Below are positions 14,311 through 28,940 of a stretch of 64,000 nt of DNA, in pieces; position 1 is the stretch's first letter, and every line of letters begins with the position of its first letter. The DNA comes from Serilophus lunatus. Lineage: Eukaryota; Chordata; Aves; Passeriformes; Eurylaimidae. The notes under the pieces are model-generated. The model had not been told where the DNA came from and made no database searches. It saw only the letters and a program-made list of their open reading frames with translations. Location: positions 558,052 through 622,051 of the forward strand of contig VXBA01004393.1 of the NCBI GenBank assembly GCA_013399895.1, in the 5' to 3' direction. Made by a program: the position numbers and the translations under genes.

Positions 14311-16254
14311 TTAATACCATGGGTAGAAATAGATCCTACTTGTGTGTGTGTTCCCCATCTCTTTTCGTTTGGTAGAGGGAGGGGGCTGTAAGAGAAGGGA
14401 GAGGGTCTAATATGTATTATTCACTACATTGGCTTTAGGTGATAATAGGCTTTAAATTACATAGTTCAATGCTATAAAGGCTGAGGACTTCATGTGTTTT
14501 AGAGCTAAATTCCTTACTATGAAATTGAATTGTTACACAACTGCAAATCATATTTGGTTTGGATTTAGGGTTTGTTTTTGTTTTTCAAGTATAACTAAGA
14601 GTTTTCCTGAAATCCAGAGAAGCAAACAATTCAGAATTATAGTCTCCATTTTGGCTTTAATTCCTCTGGCCACAGTACTGAGGCTGTTTTGGGATCTCAG
14701 CCATAAATCTAGTTAATCATAAATTATAGCTAGAATATAATCCTTGACTCTACAGCCTCGTGTGCCAGGGAAACAGACTCTCAGGAATTACTGAAAGAAG
14801 ATTGTAGGGGTTGGCTGGAAAAGCTAGCAAGCAAGTTAAAATTGTGTTAGTTCACATACAAAAATCCCAGCCTGGGGAAAGGCAATGCGATACAATTTGC
14901 CACTGTACAAGTCCAGAGCAGCAGAAGTCATGGCACACCTGTGAAGATTTGCCATATCATATCTTCAAGTTAGAAAGGATGATTTTCCCTGCTCTAATCT
15001 TCCCATTAGTCTCTACAAAACTAGCTTATTTCAACATTTGGCAGAGTATGTGAACTTCATCCTAGGTACCGAGGGCAATAGTTGGAAGAAAAAGGTGAGG
15101 ATTAGTTCTCAAGAGAGACCAACAGTGTTATCAAAAGCACAGAAAACAGACTCACTCCTTGTTTTTGCCCACGTAAAGGAATGAGATGGACTAAAAACAC
15201 AGAACAGCTCTAACCCAAAATATTCTGCCTATGAGTCATCTCCTCAGACTCGAGAAACAGAACAACTGCAATATGAAATACCAAGAATATTTAAGTAATT
15301 TTAAGAAAATATTATTATGATGAGGAGTAGTATTCCCTCAAATAACTATACTGGCAGCTTACTGCAGGTAGGAGAAAGGGAAAACAGTCTCTTGAATATA
15401 GAAGTAGGACCCACTAGAGTTATGATTTATTTAAAATAACCAACTCAAATACAGCTACAATGTGGAAGGAGACAAAGAAACCTTTGCAATAAGACAGACT
15501 ACTGAATGATTTAAAACATTACATATTTCTCAGACTCTTGAAACACAATACTCAGATAAGCAAAGGAGTCACTTCTGTCCTACCAAGTCACCTTCTTGAA
15601 CCATAGTGTAAATTCCCTTGCCTCCCTAAAGTCTTTATGCTTCTTAGCTTACGGAAATTTAAGCAGGTAATAATCAAAATGGTAAAATATTTGATTATCA
15701 GCTACTTCAAATTACATGGCCACCCACTGGATGAGATTACATTCAGCCTAATGGATATATCTGTATGCATAAAGAAAGAACAGAAAGAGAAAAAATAAGT
15801 AACTTCAAGTGCTAAACCAAGAAGAGAAGTTTTACACTAAGAAAAAATTTAAATATGAGGAAACTATGGTTTTCAATAAATAGACAAACATATGCTCTGA
15901 GCATGATTCTTGTTATAGAATAGAAACTACAATAATAGCAGGTTCTAATTCTGATCACTCCCTTTTTTAACTTATGTCATCCCAACTCTAATACAAATTA
16001 CTACCTTTATAAGCAATGAACAGTAATAAGACAATTTTTGTGATTAAAATCCTCGCAAACTCTACACCTTTAGAAGGAAAAACCATTTTTAAAATGAGTA
16101 TGAAATCTTTTAATAATTTTTAATTAGTGACCCAAAATGTATGCCATAACTTTTCATCACCCCATGGGTGATCTCTAAACCTCTCCCGCATACATTGACT
16201 GTCTGCTTAAAAGTTTAAAGAGCTAACAAAATGTTTTAACGAGATACAAATCTC

Positions 16255-16520
16255 AGAGATCATTAATCAATATGTTCAATGTTATTTGTGATAATTCATC
16301 ATGACATGATATTAATGGGTTACTGTACCCTTCAGAGGTGAGATTAATGCAAATGAGCAGCCACAATTAACTTTACTGCTCCCAACTCACAGGAATGGAC
16401 AGATGATTATAAATGACAACTATATGTCAATTACAATATCCAATAAAGTGAAGCTTAGAGGGCAATCTATCTGCTTTTATAGTTCTTGCTTGACATAGCT
16501 GAATTTAGCTCAACCCACTG
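16255..16520. promoter_or_regulatory. Candidate conserved non-coding element with octamer motif
   Basis: Contains a perfect octamer ATGCAAAT at 16347-16354 in the context GATTAATGCAAATGAG, plus CATTAATCAAT near 16260, TGATTATAAATGAC near 16403 and a TGTCAATTA site near 16425. This density of homeobox, POU and MEIS-like words without simple repeats resembles developmental enhancers. Function is inferred only. Confidence 0.25.
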
Positions 16521-19500
16521 TTGTCACAGTGTAACCACTGCTTCGAAGGAGGGGTCAAAGTTTTAATTTTCTATTTCTTCAGGAGAAATTCAGATTGTGT
16601 ATCTAAATGCATTGTCTGAAGGAAAGCTGCAGGAAACCGAGAACAGATGTTGCTTTCTTCATCAGCTGAAGGAAATTGTATCTGTTCTTAAATTGCAACA
16701 GCAAGGCCACAAAGAAAATAATCTGCCCTGCTGAGTAATATATTTTTTCAATTAAAAAAAGACCAAATGTATCAATGCAGCGATCGGAAGGAATTTACAT
16801 TTGCTGGATTGCTTTGTCACACATTGGATGCTACGTCCACTTGGGTTCAAGATGCTGTGAGTTGTCGACTGGTATCTGCAGCGTTGCATACAAACAGATA
16901 TTGTATGATCACTTCTTGGGCACTGATGCTTCTGCAGTCAAGAGATAAGACTTCAGTCAAAACATTGTAGGAGCCATAGGGAGAAACACCATAAAACAGA
17001 TATTTCCTGTAATTTCACAAATTTTCTTTGTAGAGTCTTTTCTATGTCTTACGGCCAATTAGCACTGGCACAACTCTGCACAGGGGTCAGGGATGTGCCC
17101 TGTGGTTAAGGAGGCCCCCACTGCAATAACAAAAATCACTGCTACGTTTTACATTTATTCATTAAGCTCACTCAATGTGTCAGCAGAAACTACGATTTGA
17201 GCTCTTCAAGACATCTGTAATCTTCAGCCCATACTCAGGTTCTATAAAACAGATACATAGGATTTCCAGAATAAATTGCACCTGCAGGGTGTTTTGGGAT
17301 AAATCAAGAGTGCTTGAGACCACAGTGGGGCAACTAACGTCAGTTGTGCAAGGCACCCACTGAGCACCCAATTTTCTTTCAGAAAAACCACTTAAAGGAA
17401 TCTTCTTGCTTTCGATCTCATTTCCTCAACATAAAACATTTAGAATTTATTTTATCTACAGTTAAAATGAAAATATTGAAAAGTTGTGATTTTTTTTTTA
17501 TTACTAACTTTTCTTTCATTATATACCTATCTCAAAACTAGTGTCAGCTTTTGCCACTTCTGGTTTGCTGTAAGTAGCACCCTATTTAACAACACAAGTC
17601 ACCCACAGGCATTGCAGCTTATGGATGCCTATGGAGAGGTCCTGAAATCAGGGAAGAAGAGTGGAGGGGCACAGTATGGGGCTTAAGCAATATTTTAGGC
17701 ACTATTCAGCCAGTTATATCAGTATAACCTACATTTTCACCATACAAGTCATCATGTACGTTTACATCTTAATAATTTCCTGAGGACAGCATGAGAGCTC
17801 CTGATTTTTCTTTAAAGCAATCTTTTCCAAAAGGACTCTCTCCTCCACCTCATTTTGTTTAATCTAATCATCAAGAAAAATGGTTTTCAACTGAATAAAA
17901 CTGCCGACACCATTATCATTGTTTTCAACATGGGGAAATAGGAAAAATTCTTTACTGCATCCAATATGGATGACATTTTTGTGACAATATTTTGCCGATG
18001 TCCTGACACAAAAGTGCATCCTGAAAAAAACATGCTTTTGAGAAGAAATAGTTTCCATGCTGACCTCTAAAACACTGAAGTCCATAACCACTCCTTAAAA
18101 TAATTTTATAGTAGATAATTAGCCTCAGAGATAATATTTTAACTAAAAGCAGTATGCCCTGTACTTCCTCAGCAATCCCAGATTCATCAGCAGAAATAAG
18201 GTTTAATCCATAAACATAACGTACTATTTCAACCACAGACAAATACCAAATATATATATAGTTTATATAAGATTAGGATTTCCTTTTGGATTTTTTTTTT
18301 TGCTTTAACTAATTAATCAACAAATTTGAGTTGGCTAAATAAAACCTCTTCCAACGCCTCCTATTTAATTGCAGTTTGGCACCAACAAATATATATCAAA
18401 ATTATAGTATCTCCCTTGACAGGAAGCTCCTTGCTTCCACACACTGTTATGGCTCTCTGCAGAGTAACCAAGAACTGCTGACAACCTTGAACACTGCTAC
18501 AACAATATTACTATACTTGGCAGGGAAGTACCCTTGCGGCAAGAGAAAAGCTGTAATTTTGACTGTCACTTCACATTACACTGGATATTATTTCACTGTA
18601 TACACATACACACTCACAAAACTCTTAATAGACTACAGTTTTCTCACTGCCCAGCTCCTCTATTATAAATGACAATATAATACTGTTGACCTACTGGTAG
18701 GATCACTAATAAAGCCAATATTTAACATCGCTAAGAATTTTCTTTTAATATACAGCCATCATAAATTGTCTTATCTTGGTCATCTCGAACCACTTAAGTA
18801 GCTTAAAATTACTTTGTCTATTTTACTATTAATTTCAAAAGAAAGAAAATATTTGAAAACAAAGAGGAATTATTATTATTCGGTTGGATCTTGATAATAT
18901 GTTCTTAAGTATTTAAAAAATTGCTGGTATTGTAAACACTGATAGCTCATCCACAAGCTGCTTTGGTAAGAAAGTGATTAGTACACTTAATAAAACCCTA
19001 ACAAAATCATCTTTCTAGATTTCAAAAAATAACATCAGTAAAAAGGTAAAAATAAGTGATAAATAACAGAGAGTCAGAATCGGAGCTAAATGACAGACTT
19101 CCTCTCTGGGCCCATTTCTGTAACAGAAAAAATGAGTATGGAAGCATTTAATTGAAAAATAAATTTTGAGCATCTAAGTACAGAGGACAAAGCCCTTACT
19201 TTAAAATTTTCAGTGGTATAAAATGTTCTGCTTTGAAAATTAGTGTCTTGGTGACCCAATGAAATGTACTTTGTTATTTTAAATCAGATCCAACTCTAGG
19301 ACTCTAGAATAGTTTACACTACAGTTTACCTCCTTACTTTTTATTTTGTATGCTGCACATGTTCAATACACAGACTGCTTACTGATTTCCAAAAAATTGT
19401 GCATATATACACAATTCAGAATTTGCACAATCCCACTGTGCATCAACAAAAGAATCTCAGTGAAATATGGCCACAATCAGTTACTACAGGAAAATGTAAC

Positions 19501-22373
19501 TGCTAGAAATCAAGTTTTGGAATACTCTGATGTCAATTCACTATACTGCAAGCAAATCCTGTGTTTTTGCTAAAAGTAAAACAAGATTTAATTAAGCAAA
19601 CTGGATTCAAATAGACTCAAATAGTGCCTGGAAACAGTGATCACTAAAATGCATTGTTCTGATTTTGCTGTAGTTCAGGCACATTTTGCTTCTACCCTTG
19701 TGTTATTGACATAGTCTTTCAAATGCATTTAGAAAGACACCATCTCACTTGTGCTGTTTAGATAAGGAAGCATCACTGAACCTCTTTGCCCTTCCCCAAT
19801 AAAATGTATCAAAAATTTCAGCGCTGTCTGCTGACCACACCACATTTAACAAGATTCACAAATGAACCCAGAGTAAGTTTCCCGCTGTGACACATTAATA
19901 ATAAGTTCCTTATCCCATCTATCCCAAGCCATGAATATGTAATGTTATAAAATGAGTCCTTTTCACACAACAGAACCTCAGACGTGAATAAATAAAAACT
20001 ATCCATCACAAGCCTGTAAAAAATTAATGAGAGTTCTGAGACATAAGGAAAAATTGGTTACTGAGATGATAAGGTCCAGTATGTAAAAACCATCATCCTC
20101 ACCAGCTGTAAATTTTATTTTAAAAGTTTGCAAAAAGAGTTGGTGGGTTTTTTTAGAAAGAAAAAATCTTTCTATAGCACATTTACCATAAGAAACAGAA
20201 AAGGGGAAAATGCTTTAATGGTGAGACATATATCTAAGTAACCCAGACAGCCTTTAGAACCGGGAAGCAGATCAAACACTGCCATAACAGGGAGTTACAG
20301 CTCCAGTTACAGCAAAGTTGTAACCTTAGATACTTAGAACTACAGTTCCTATCCCATTTCTTTTCCTTTCAGAATGGAAATTCCTGATGAAATAAGGCAC
20401 TATATCTCCTTAAACTTCATTTACTCAGATAAAAGAAGAACGCATAGAAATAAATTATTTTCATTCATGTGAGTGACTTTACTGTACCACTGAAGGCTTC
20501 AATCTCTTGATATGCAGTAATCTGGTTTGCAATATGAAAAGAAATAAGAAAAAAATTTTAAAAAGAGTCAAGCTGCCACTATGCTTATGAATACATTTTC
20601 CTAATCTTGCCCTGAGGACCACATTCACGTCTGAGGAGCACAAGCACTGTGCCAAGTCTACTCAAATCACACCACCAAGAAATGCTGGAACTTTGTCTTT
20701 AGGTGGGGAAACAAGCGGAGATAACATACTGACCAAGTCCTTTAAAGAGCTTCCTCAACACAGACAGCACTTCTGAAGTTTTTCTACCAATGGACTTCAG
20801 AAAAGCTTGTAAGACCTACAGCCCATTTTGTGAAACGTTAGCCATTTTAATGCCTCGCAGATAAAATGAAAATGATGCCTTGTGATACCGAACTAGGTCA
20901 TCTATTTTTCTCCACAATCTGTCTCTGCTCACTCAGCTCTCTCCCATTAACTAAGTTTTTCTCTTTTACCATCATTCCCACACCTAGAATCTATGGGTTC
21001 CCCCAGGTTCGGTGTCCCAATCTGTTTATCATGTCTTCTTTGTTTCTTCATTCTGATAAATAAAAGGCATTTAACTCCTCTTATCTTCTTTCAATAACCA
21101 TTTTCTGTTAACATTTCCCATGGTACACAGAACATCTGTGAACATGCTGGACAAACATAGAGTTTCTCCTTTCCTGGGCTGTGCATGTGTATGAAGTGAT
21201 GAGCTCTGCAAGTGTGCTACTGACCCTTTCTTTAGTTAACAGGACAGGAAACCATAATGAAAAAAGACAGTGGCAGAGTCCCCTTCCTTCCCAGAGTAAA
21301 GATTAGATTTCTCTATCAAGGAGTGGCTTCACCAGATCAAAACCTGATCAAGCAGAATGTTTTACTCTTGGTTTCTGGAAAGTGGTTATGTCTGAAAGGA
21401 TGGCCTCCAGAGTGCTGTCAGAGGTGTCTATCTGCAAAATAAATTACCTTGTCAAGTCTGCACTGGCAGTGATTGAGTGACTGTGGAGAATTATTTATTA
21501 GTCTTAAGATGCCAGTGGATACAGTTCGGGAACTATTTTTTCTACAAAACTATCATGGCCTCAGAGAAGAAAGGGAAATATGGTACAATCCTCTTAAACC
21601 ATGGGTTTTGTTTGAGGAAGGAGCAAGTCCCCTCTACAAGAGCTCAGTACCTGTTCAAAATTCCTATCTTCCAGAAAAACTGCCTGACTTTCTTTTGGTG
21701 CCTTATGGTCACCTTTGTCATGACCACCTGTCTTTCCTCCCTTTAATGTTATACATGCAGTAACTCTATTTGAAGAGTGCAGGGATGTGGAGTAGGAGGG
21801 GGAGGAAACGGGGGCAGAAATCATTAAAAAAAATAAATGCAATCAAATAATTTCATATTATTAGCTAACTCCTCTATTGTAGAGTATCTGACATTTAAGT
21901 CCTTTGGTTTGCATTCAGAACTAGGGATTCTCATGTATTTTCAATAAACTTTTTTATTAGTTTTTCCCTCCCCTTTTTACTCATGAAATTTCACATTCAC
22001 CAGGCTATTTATAAGACCTTGCTGCTTAAACAGGTATTAGATTTTCAACTGGGCCAATGAAGGTGAAGATTTCTTTCTTAAATACCCTTATTGCAGGCTG
22101 ACCTTTCTTGACTTGCTACATATATTTGGAAGGGGAAGAGCCTTCAGGTCCACAATCAGTCCAGTCATATGCCCACCACACTTATCTAGGCACATGTGGA
22201 GAAAGCCTGCTAAATATCTTTGACATATATTATTACTAGACTTTGAGGTCAACTTACATATCAACTCTAGCAAAGGCCAGCTGAGAGTTGATTAATTTTC
22301 AGACATATTTTAACACTTACAATATCCATCCCCATATGTGGGCAAAGGGCATTGAAATATGCTTTTAATACTG

Positions 22374-22380
22374 NNNNNNN
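22374..22380. other. Assembly gap of 7 N
   Basis: Seven consecutive undetermined bases. No repeat or homopolymer abuts the gap on either side that would explain it; the flanks end CTG and resume AGGAGATACC. The true missing length is unknown. Confidence 0.99.
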
Positions 22381-23269
22381 AGGAGATACCACTGTTTATT
22401 CCTGGGTTCTCTAAGCCACAAGGGACAGCAATGAAGGACAACCAGAAAGGATTTCAATATGCTATTTCCGTCTGAAAAGAAGCAGCCTCTGTAATGCGCT
22501 TCCCCTGCTGCTGCAGCATCAACGTTGCTCTGTATTTTCATGCAATCTATATTTTCTCTTGTTTGGCACTGCAGTGGTTGCAATTGGCAGTGCAAGAGAT
22601 GAGTGGGCAAAGCACGAAATTAAAAGATATTCTTCCTCCATAGTGCTGACTGTGCAGAATCTCAGCCAATAGCAGCCGAACCCCAGAATGTTTATTTTTA
22701 AACTGGGGCAATATACCATTAGTTCTCAAGTTTAATTCAATTGATTTTTCAAGCAAATAACAATAAAATTAACCCATAGATAGGACAATCTTTCAGTGAT
22801 GGATGAGAGTGTACAGTGAACACCAGACCTCACACAATGAATTCCCCACTGTCAGACAACTCCCCCGTGGGACAGCCAGGCAGGTCTGGACAGAAGTGAT
22901 TCTGGGGCCAAAAGGAGTTCCCTGCTTCATCACCTCAGCAAAGATGGATTCCACGACCTTCTGAGAAAAGCCTATATATAATTTTTGCTGAATAGGCCCC
23001 TCAGTTAACAGCAGAATCCAATTTGTAATTTAGCCTTAAATGCACACTCCACAAAAAGCTATCAGGTAAGAAAAACACCTGACATGTAGATAAAAACGCT
23101 TTTTGACACATGTAAGTAAAAATAATACTACGGCATTTCTCAAATTAGCCATTTGAACTGGGCAAACACTGAAAAAGTTTCAGCATATAAGCATTTATTT
23201 TGGCTTTTTTTTTATCAAGAAAATATTTATGAAAAGAATAATAAATAATTAATTTTACTGGCTGCAAGC

Positions 23270-23420
23270 TGGGATTCTTTCCTGGTTAAACTATATACAG
23301 TGAAATGGCATTTAAATTATATGAGAGAATTGATTCAAATGGCTTCCATTAGCAATTTGGCAGGCTGCTGTGAATTGCTCCTAATCAATTTTAAATAAAG
23401 CTATTCTATCTGTGAGTGGA
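23270..23420. promoter_or_regulatory. Candidate conserved non-coding element
   Basis: A complex, non-repetitive AT-rich stretch with GAATTGATTCAAATGG, TCCATTAGCAATTTGGC and GCTCCTAATCAATTTT. These are homeodomain- and SOX-like words in close spacing. It is recognised only by its resemblance to known vertebrate conserved elements. Confidence 0.2.
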
Positions 23421-26400
23421 GCATCTTCATGTTAAACCTCTCCATGTTGCACAACTGTAAAACAGTGGTTAAAATACAAATTTCTTCATAATTTCTTATA
23501 ACTCGTTGTATTTAACAATGTGCCATCACTGAAACTAATGCAGAATAAAATAACTGCCTATGTCCTCAGAGAAGTGGCTGTTAAGGTTTTCTCTTTTAAG
23601 TTAATGAATATTTCAAACTAATGCTGTTCAAGGCCAGTCATATCTTATTTTGCTTGAGATTTTATCATGAGTAATTAGATCCATTTGGGTTGTAGATTTT
23701 CAACACACATGTAGCACAACCATGTGGAGAAGGTGTGTTTGTATTATGAGAATTTATTTCAAAAAATAAAACTGCAAAAATGTCAGCAGACATTCAGAAT
23801 TTTCTTTTTGTTGTCTCTGGTTGTTGTCTGGACGAGACTTCGACAATTTCAGACCAAACTTTTTTCTGCAAAATCTCTGTAGAGCAAATTCTAATTGTGA
23901 CAACCATCTCTTTAAAGTAGCTCAAAGGACACAATTTTTATAGTGGACATAACAAGACAGATACAGACATTAAACCCTAGCATTTTCTGTTACACATTTC
24001 AAATAAACCTGTAAATAGATTTACAAAAAACAAGTGTGCAGCATCTTAACTTGGCAAGAAAATCTAACATCATTTCAATATAATTCTTCAATTTGACTTA
24101 AAGTGCCACAGAAAGAGATGGGGCTGGTCTAGATGCTGTAAAGTTGTGAGATGTGAAGGTAACTGCAACCATGACTGCCCTTGAAGGAAAGGGGCACCCT
24201 ACCAAGCCCCCAACTAAAGAGATACAGCTGTTGGGGCAGGCCACAGGTCTGGAGATGAGTCTGTAGGTAGAAAGGGCTGTCTCCTCTGCAGACTAAACAA
24301 TGCAACACCTGATGTACAGCAAAGCCTCATTTAAAGTCAGAAGCTGGGTATTACCACAGTGGAACGTGTTCATGAGCTAATGTCATCCCTAAATCACACT
24401 TAAAATACTCAGGAAATAAGGGATCTGTGCTCATTTCTCTCCTCTGCCCCAGGGGACTATTATAACCCGTACAACTCACAGGAATCTATCCCGACCACTC
24501 AGCTGCTGGTCATTCCACATGAAGTAATCCCTCAGCTCTCTTGCTGGAGTTTCACTAATGTGGGAAGGGGGAAAAAAATTAAAGTATAGGTAAAAGTATT
24601 CTTTCCAAACCTTTACTCTGGCCCTGCAATGAGAAGCAACACCAGTTCTCAGTTAGGGCTGGAGATGTACAGGGCACAGCATCATCCTCTGTTGGCAGAG
24701 TTCGCCGAGCACTTGGAAGTGGATGTGGACAATAACAGTGGTCTAACACATGTGACTGTTGGTGTCTGTGGCTTTCTGCTCAACAGAGCCCTGAAAAATT
24801 CCTCCTTGGCATCTCAAGGGTTTCAAGATTTCAGAAAGGAAATAAAGGAGCCTAGCCATTAATAAAAAGGAGATGAACATTGCTGCTTTTTCTCTGTTGA
24901 AAAAAAAGAAAATGTCATTTTCATTCTTTCAGTTTCTACAGCCATAGCCCTGAGCCTGCTTTAACACAGTTTTCAAATCAGTAACTACAGTCTCAGCACA
25001 GCAATGCAAGCCAGCTGCCCAAACTTCCAGGGTCTCATAGTTCTACAGCCTTCACTAGACCCCACCCTTCTATGAATACATGACAATTTAAAACCAGTTG
25101 AAGTTTGTCCCCATTGAACCCACTCACCCTTGGTAGCACAAACAGAGCTTAAGAGGAGCTCAGCAGTGGAATCTGGGGCCACAACAGCTACCTGTATGGC
25201 TATGTTGGAGCCATGCAAAGGGTTGCTTTATCTTTTAAAATATGCCATCCCTGGAATACTTTACCCTCTCATTTTTTTTCATAATTTAAACTTTAATTTT
25301 ACTGGACATGTATTAATTGCACCAATTGTTATATGAATTCATAGCTATCACTTACTCTCAAAAATCTCTTTATCTGACAGCAGGGATGATACTGTATCAT
25401 CTTACTGTAAATTAAGATGACAATTTCTTTGTTAGCATAGTCCGAAGACACAGGATGATAGTACTTATTATAAAAGAAAAGGAAAATTAATCTGGTTTCA
25501 ATTATATTGAACAGAATTATTTACAGCAGTACGGTTTCGAAAGCATTTATATTCTTGATATAGTAAATAACTTTAATACAAAGAACATCTAGATCATATC
25601 AGCGAGTGCCAACTCTAAAATATAGACCTCTTTCTTTGCATGATGAAAGCAAAGACACTGAAAAAACACTGCATCTCTCTTACTTTCTTGTGAAATCTAC
25701 TGACATCATTAACCTACCCAAAGAGAAGCTGAAAATGCTTTCCAATGGGAAAAACTCACTATCAAATTTTGTCTTGCAAAAGATTTTTGTGTTACATGAA
25801 CTACTTCAAAATAGAGATCTATTAATATCTTTATTATTAATACAACCTACAGAGGAAGCAATTAACACAACCTTAATGCTAAACAATTTTTGAACTCAGC
25901 ACATTTAGACAAGACTACTTATCACAAAATTACTGTTCTTATTTCTATCGGTTGCTAAACAAGGTAATACAGCAACACTTACCACAACAGTATTATGCAA
26001 TGATCCAGTTTTAATGCACGCCAGCATTCAAGAAACTAGATATAGCGAAAATCTCTCATGACTACTTAAATTTTAATCACTTTTTTATTGTTATATTGCA
26101 AGAGTCAAGAGCAGAGTAAACAACGTTCTTAACCCCGTTGGGCCTTAAGCACGTTCTCCTTACAGAAATGCAAAGATGTTGGCAATTTGTACTGTTCAGA
26201 GATGCTAAAAAAGTCTGCCATCATTCAATGCCCCCTTGTATCATTAAAAGATTTTTACACAGCTCATTCACTGACAGTTCAGATATCTCAAATCCATTAA
26301 TAGTATTGATGGATAAAAACTACATTCTTAAAACTGCATTTCAACAAATCTTTCTTGGAAAGATGTTTTGTTTGCAGATTTTTCACAAACTTGTACAAGA

Positions 26401-26769
26401 CAAAAAATAAAAGCAAATGAAATCCAATTGCCTGGCAAGCTTGGTGAAGTAATATGTGATTTCTGTGGATAAGTAGTGCTACTGAAATAAACAGTATTAT
26501 TTGGCTGGTTGGCTAAGAGAGTGAATTAAATCTTCCATGTCATCTTCAAGTATTTTGTTATGAACAGGTTTGTATCTATCCCAGAAATGAAATCCTGGGG
26601 GTTCAAAATCAGTTTTCTATAGCAGTTATGGTCCTGTGTTTGACCAGTTCCCTCCTCAAACACAGGACATATTCATGTGCATTGAACCTATTAATGTTTT
26701 ACAAACTGCAGATTTAAGCTGTGGGTACAGCTTCTCTTGAACACAATTCTGCTGAAGGCACTTGGATGT

Positions 26770-26807
26770 AACTCAAATCCATTGCTGCAACTCAAATCCA
26801 CTACTGC
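26770..26807. repeat. 19-bp tandem duplication
   Basis: AACTCAAATCCATTGCTGC at 26770-26788 is followed at once by AACTCAAATCCACTACTGC at 26789-26807, with two mismatches. It is a simple local duplication. Confidence 0.9.
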
Positions 26808-28940
26808 TTCTAATGGACACGAGTTTTCTCACCATTGTTACATGACAGATTGGGAAAAAAAACCTAGAACAGGTCAACACAAAGAGAACCTCTAAACAGG
26901 AAGGAGTAGGTGTAAGGAAAACAGGGGACGTGTATCCAAAGAAGATAATACAGTGCTCAGGGTCAGCCCCCATCAAGCTCAATACCAGCAGGCAGGTCTG
27001 GGAAGTGCTCTCTAGGACAAGTAATTGAAGGACACAGAGCTGGAATATTTCTACAAATCCTGGAATGTATTTGATACATTATAAATAAGGGAGGAAACAA
27101 ATCTCTCTCTTCATATTGCCTATTAGAAGGCTCCACACAACTCACCTCAGCACCTAACTTAGGTATTGTAAATCCCCCCATAACTTAGAGCTTTTTTTCC
27201 ATTGACAAGCTGTATCACCTATCAGCCATCCTTATGGCACTTTAAGTAAACTGTGTAAATAAACACCATGAAAACTTTTGGACCCTCACTACCTGCATTC
27301 TTCTATCCTGACCTCTCTCCTACCACTGGTAGTATTTTCATCAGTTTAGAAAGCAAAGAAATGGGTACCAAGTCAAGATCCATTCTGTTATCAAAGTGTC
27401 TGATAAATATAAATATCAGCTTTACATACATGACTCATGACATCCCATGACATTTTAAAGTATATTTAACAGCTTTAAAAAAAAACCCTCTAAATGGCTC
27501 TAGTCATTTACTGTAAATGTCCACTGCAGGTCACATGCTCATCAGATGGAGTACATTTAGCATGCATTTATGGGCTTGCTGTTGCTTTTCAAAACAAAAA
27601 GATATAAATCTTAATACTCTCAGTTCTAATGTATGGATACAAGCCATTAATCACTCTGACAAACATATGTAGGCTGCAACCCTGTATATGCTTTAAGAAT
27701 AGAAAGCAGATGAAAACAGTGTACATCTTCAGGTACATTTGTACCCTCCCTAACCCTCATCATTTGAAATTTGGTACAGAAGTTATGTGATATGCTCTTC
27801 TTTCTGTAAATATCATAGATCAAATTAGATATCACCTGCAGGCCACCCACTTTAAGGGATTTTTGGTGTGCTGTGATTTTTGAATGAGCCAAAGTAGTCA
27901 ACGTTACACCACAAACTGCCAAATTCTTCATGTGGATTCAAGGAGCCTTAATTTTCCTTTTTTATTTAACATTACAAACAGAAAAGGACATTTAAAAGAA
28001 CTGTGTATAAGCACCAGTCAGAGATCCCAATTCTGTTTGTACTAAAATCACTGCCAAACTCCCATTGATTTCAAAATCACAAAAGAGCCATGTCATAAAG
28101 CACCACCTTATATTTTAGAGAAAAAATCCAAACTCATGATTCAGCCATCAGAAATATTCCTATCCCTGTATACATTGGAAAACTCTAAATCCTATTTATA
28201 ATTCTGGAAATGAGGTAAACAAGACACCAAAACCAACCTGATGTGAGAGAAAGGAATGGGCAAATGTCTATTTTTTTTTTCCCCTCTTAAGGAAAGGACG
28301 GAGAATCAAAAGAAAGAAAAATGAATTCTCAACCAGCACATCCAAGTTTTCTTTGCACATGGAAATTCTGAGTCTTTCCATTCCTGCTCTAATCTTGCTT
28401 ATAATACCTCTCTTTACATTTGCAATGTGTTTTTCCTATTCCACAATGAGGTTTTTTTGCTTCTCCATGGTTAACCTTCTGTACTCTTTCATGTCAGTCT
28501 CTTCTCTTGCAAGTTTCCTATTCATTCTGTTTCTTTAAATACCTCTTTAAGTCTCTCTTCTCTCACTGAGCCTCCCAAGCTGATTTCCTTACAGGCAAAG
28601 CCCTGCACTCCAGCATTTACCCACTCACACACTGAGTTCGGACAAGGACTCAATGATTCTTCACACCTTGAAAAACAACGTGGCTGAAAGATCTGAAACA
28701 CTTGTGCCTTGTGTTGAGCAGCTCTGTCTAACATTAACATTTCTGTAAATTGTTGATTTACAAAGCTACTGAGTAGATGCCTAAAATCAGTGAGACTTCC
28801 AAAGTTAATACAGATGAAAGGAAAAATGCAGTTCTTAATGGAAATTTCCAGATTCCAAGATATACGCCAGTCTCCCTTATCACCTCACATTTCTAATATC
28901 TATCAATCCATCCACCCTCTGTGTCCACAAACCAGCATCC

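Larger units (their letters stand above)
14311..28940 (-). other. WWOX: WWOX intron (human intron 5), inner part
   Basis: AT-rich DNA with no exon recognised. It includes the assembly gap at 22374-22380, two candidate regulatory stretches (16255-16520 and 23270-23420) and a 19-bp tandem duplication at 26770-26807. GC-richer patches at about 24110-24330 and 24440-24860 carry short ORFs that match nothing I know. Confidence 0.65.

Noticed and set aside
24629..24862. 77-codon plus-strand ORF in a GC-richer patch
   Set aside because: Considered as an exon or retrocopy, but no family was recognised and the patch has no consistent boundaries.
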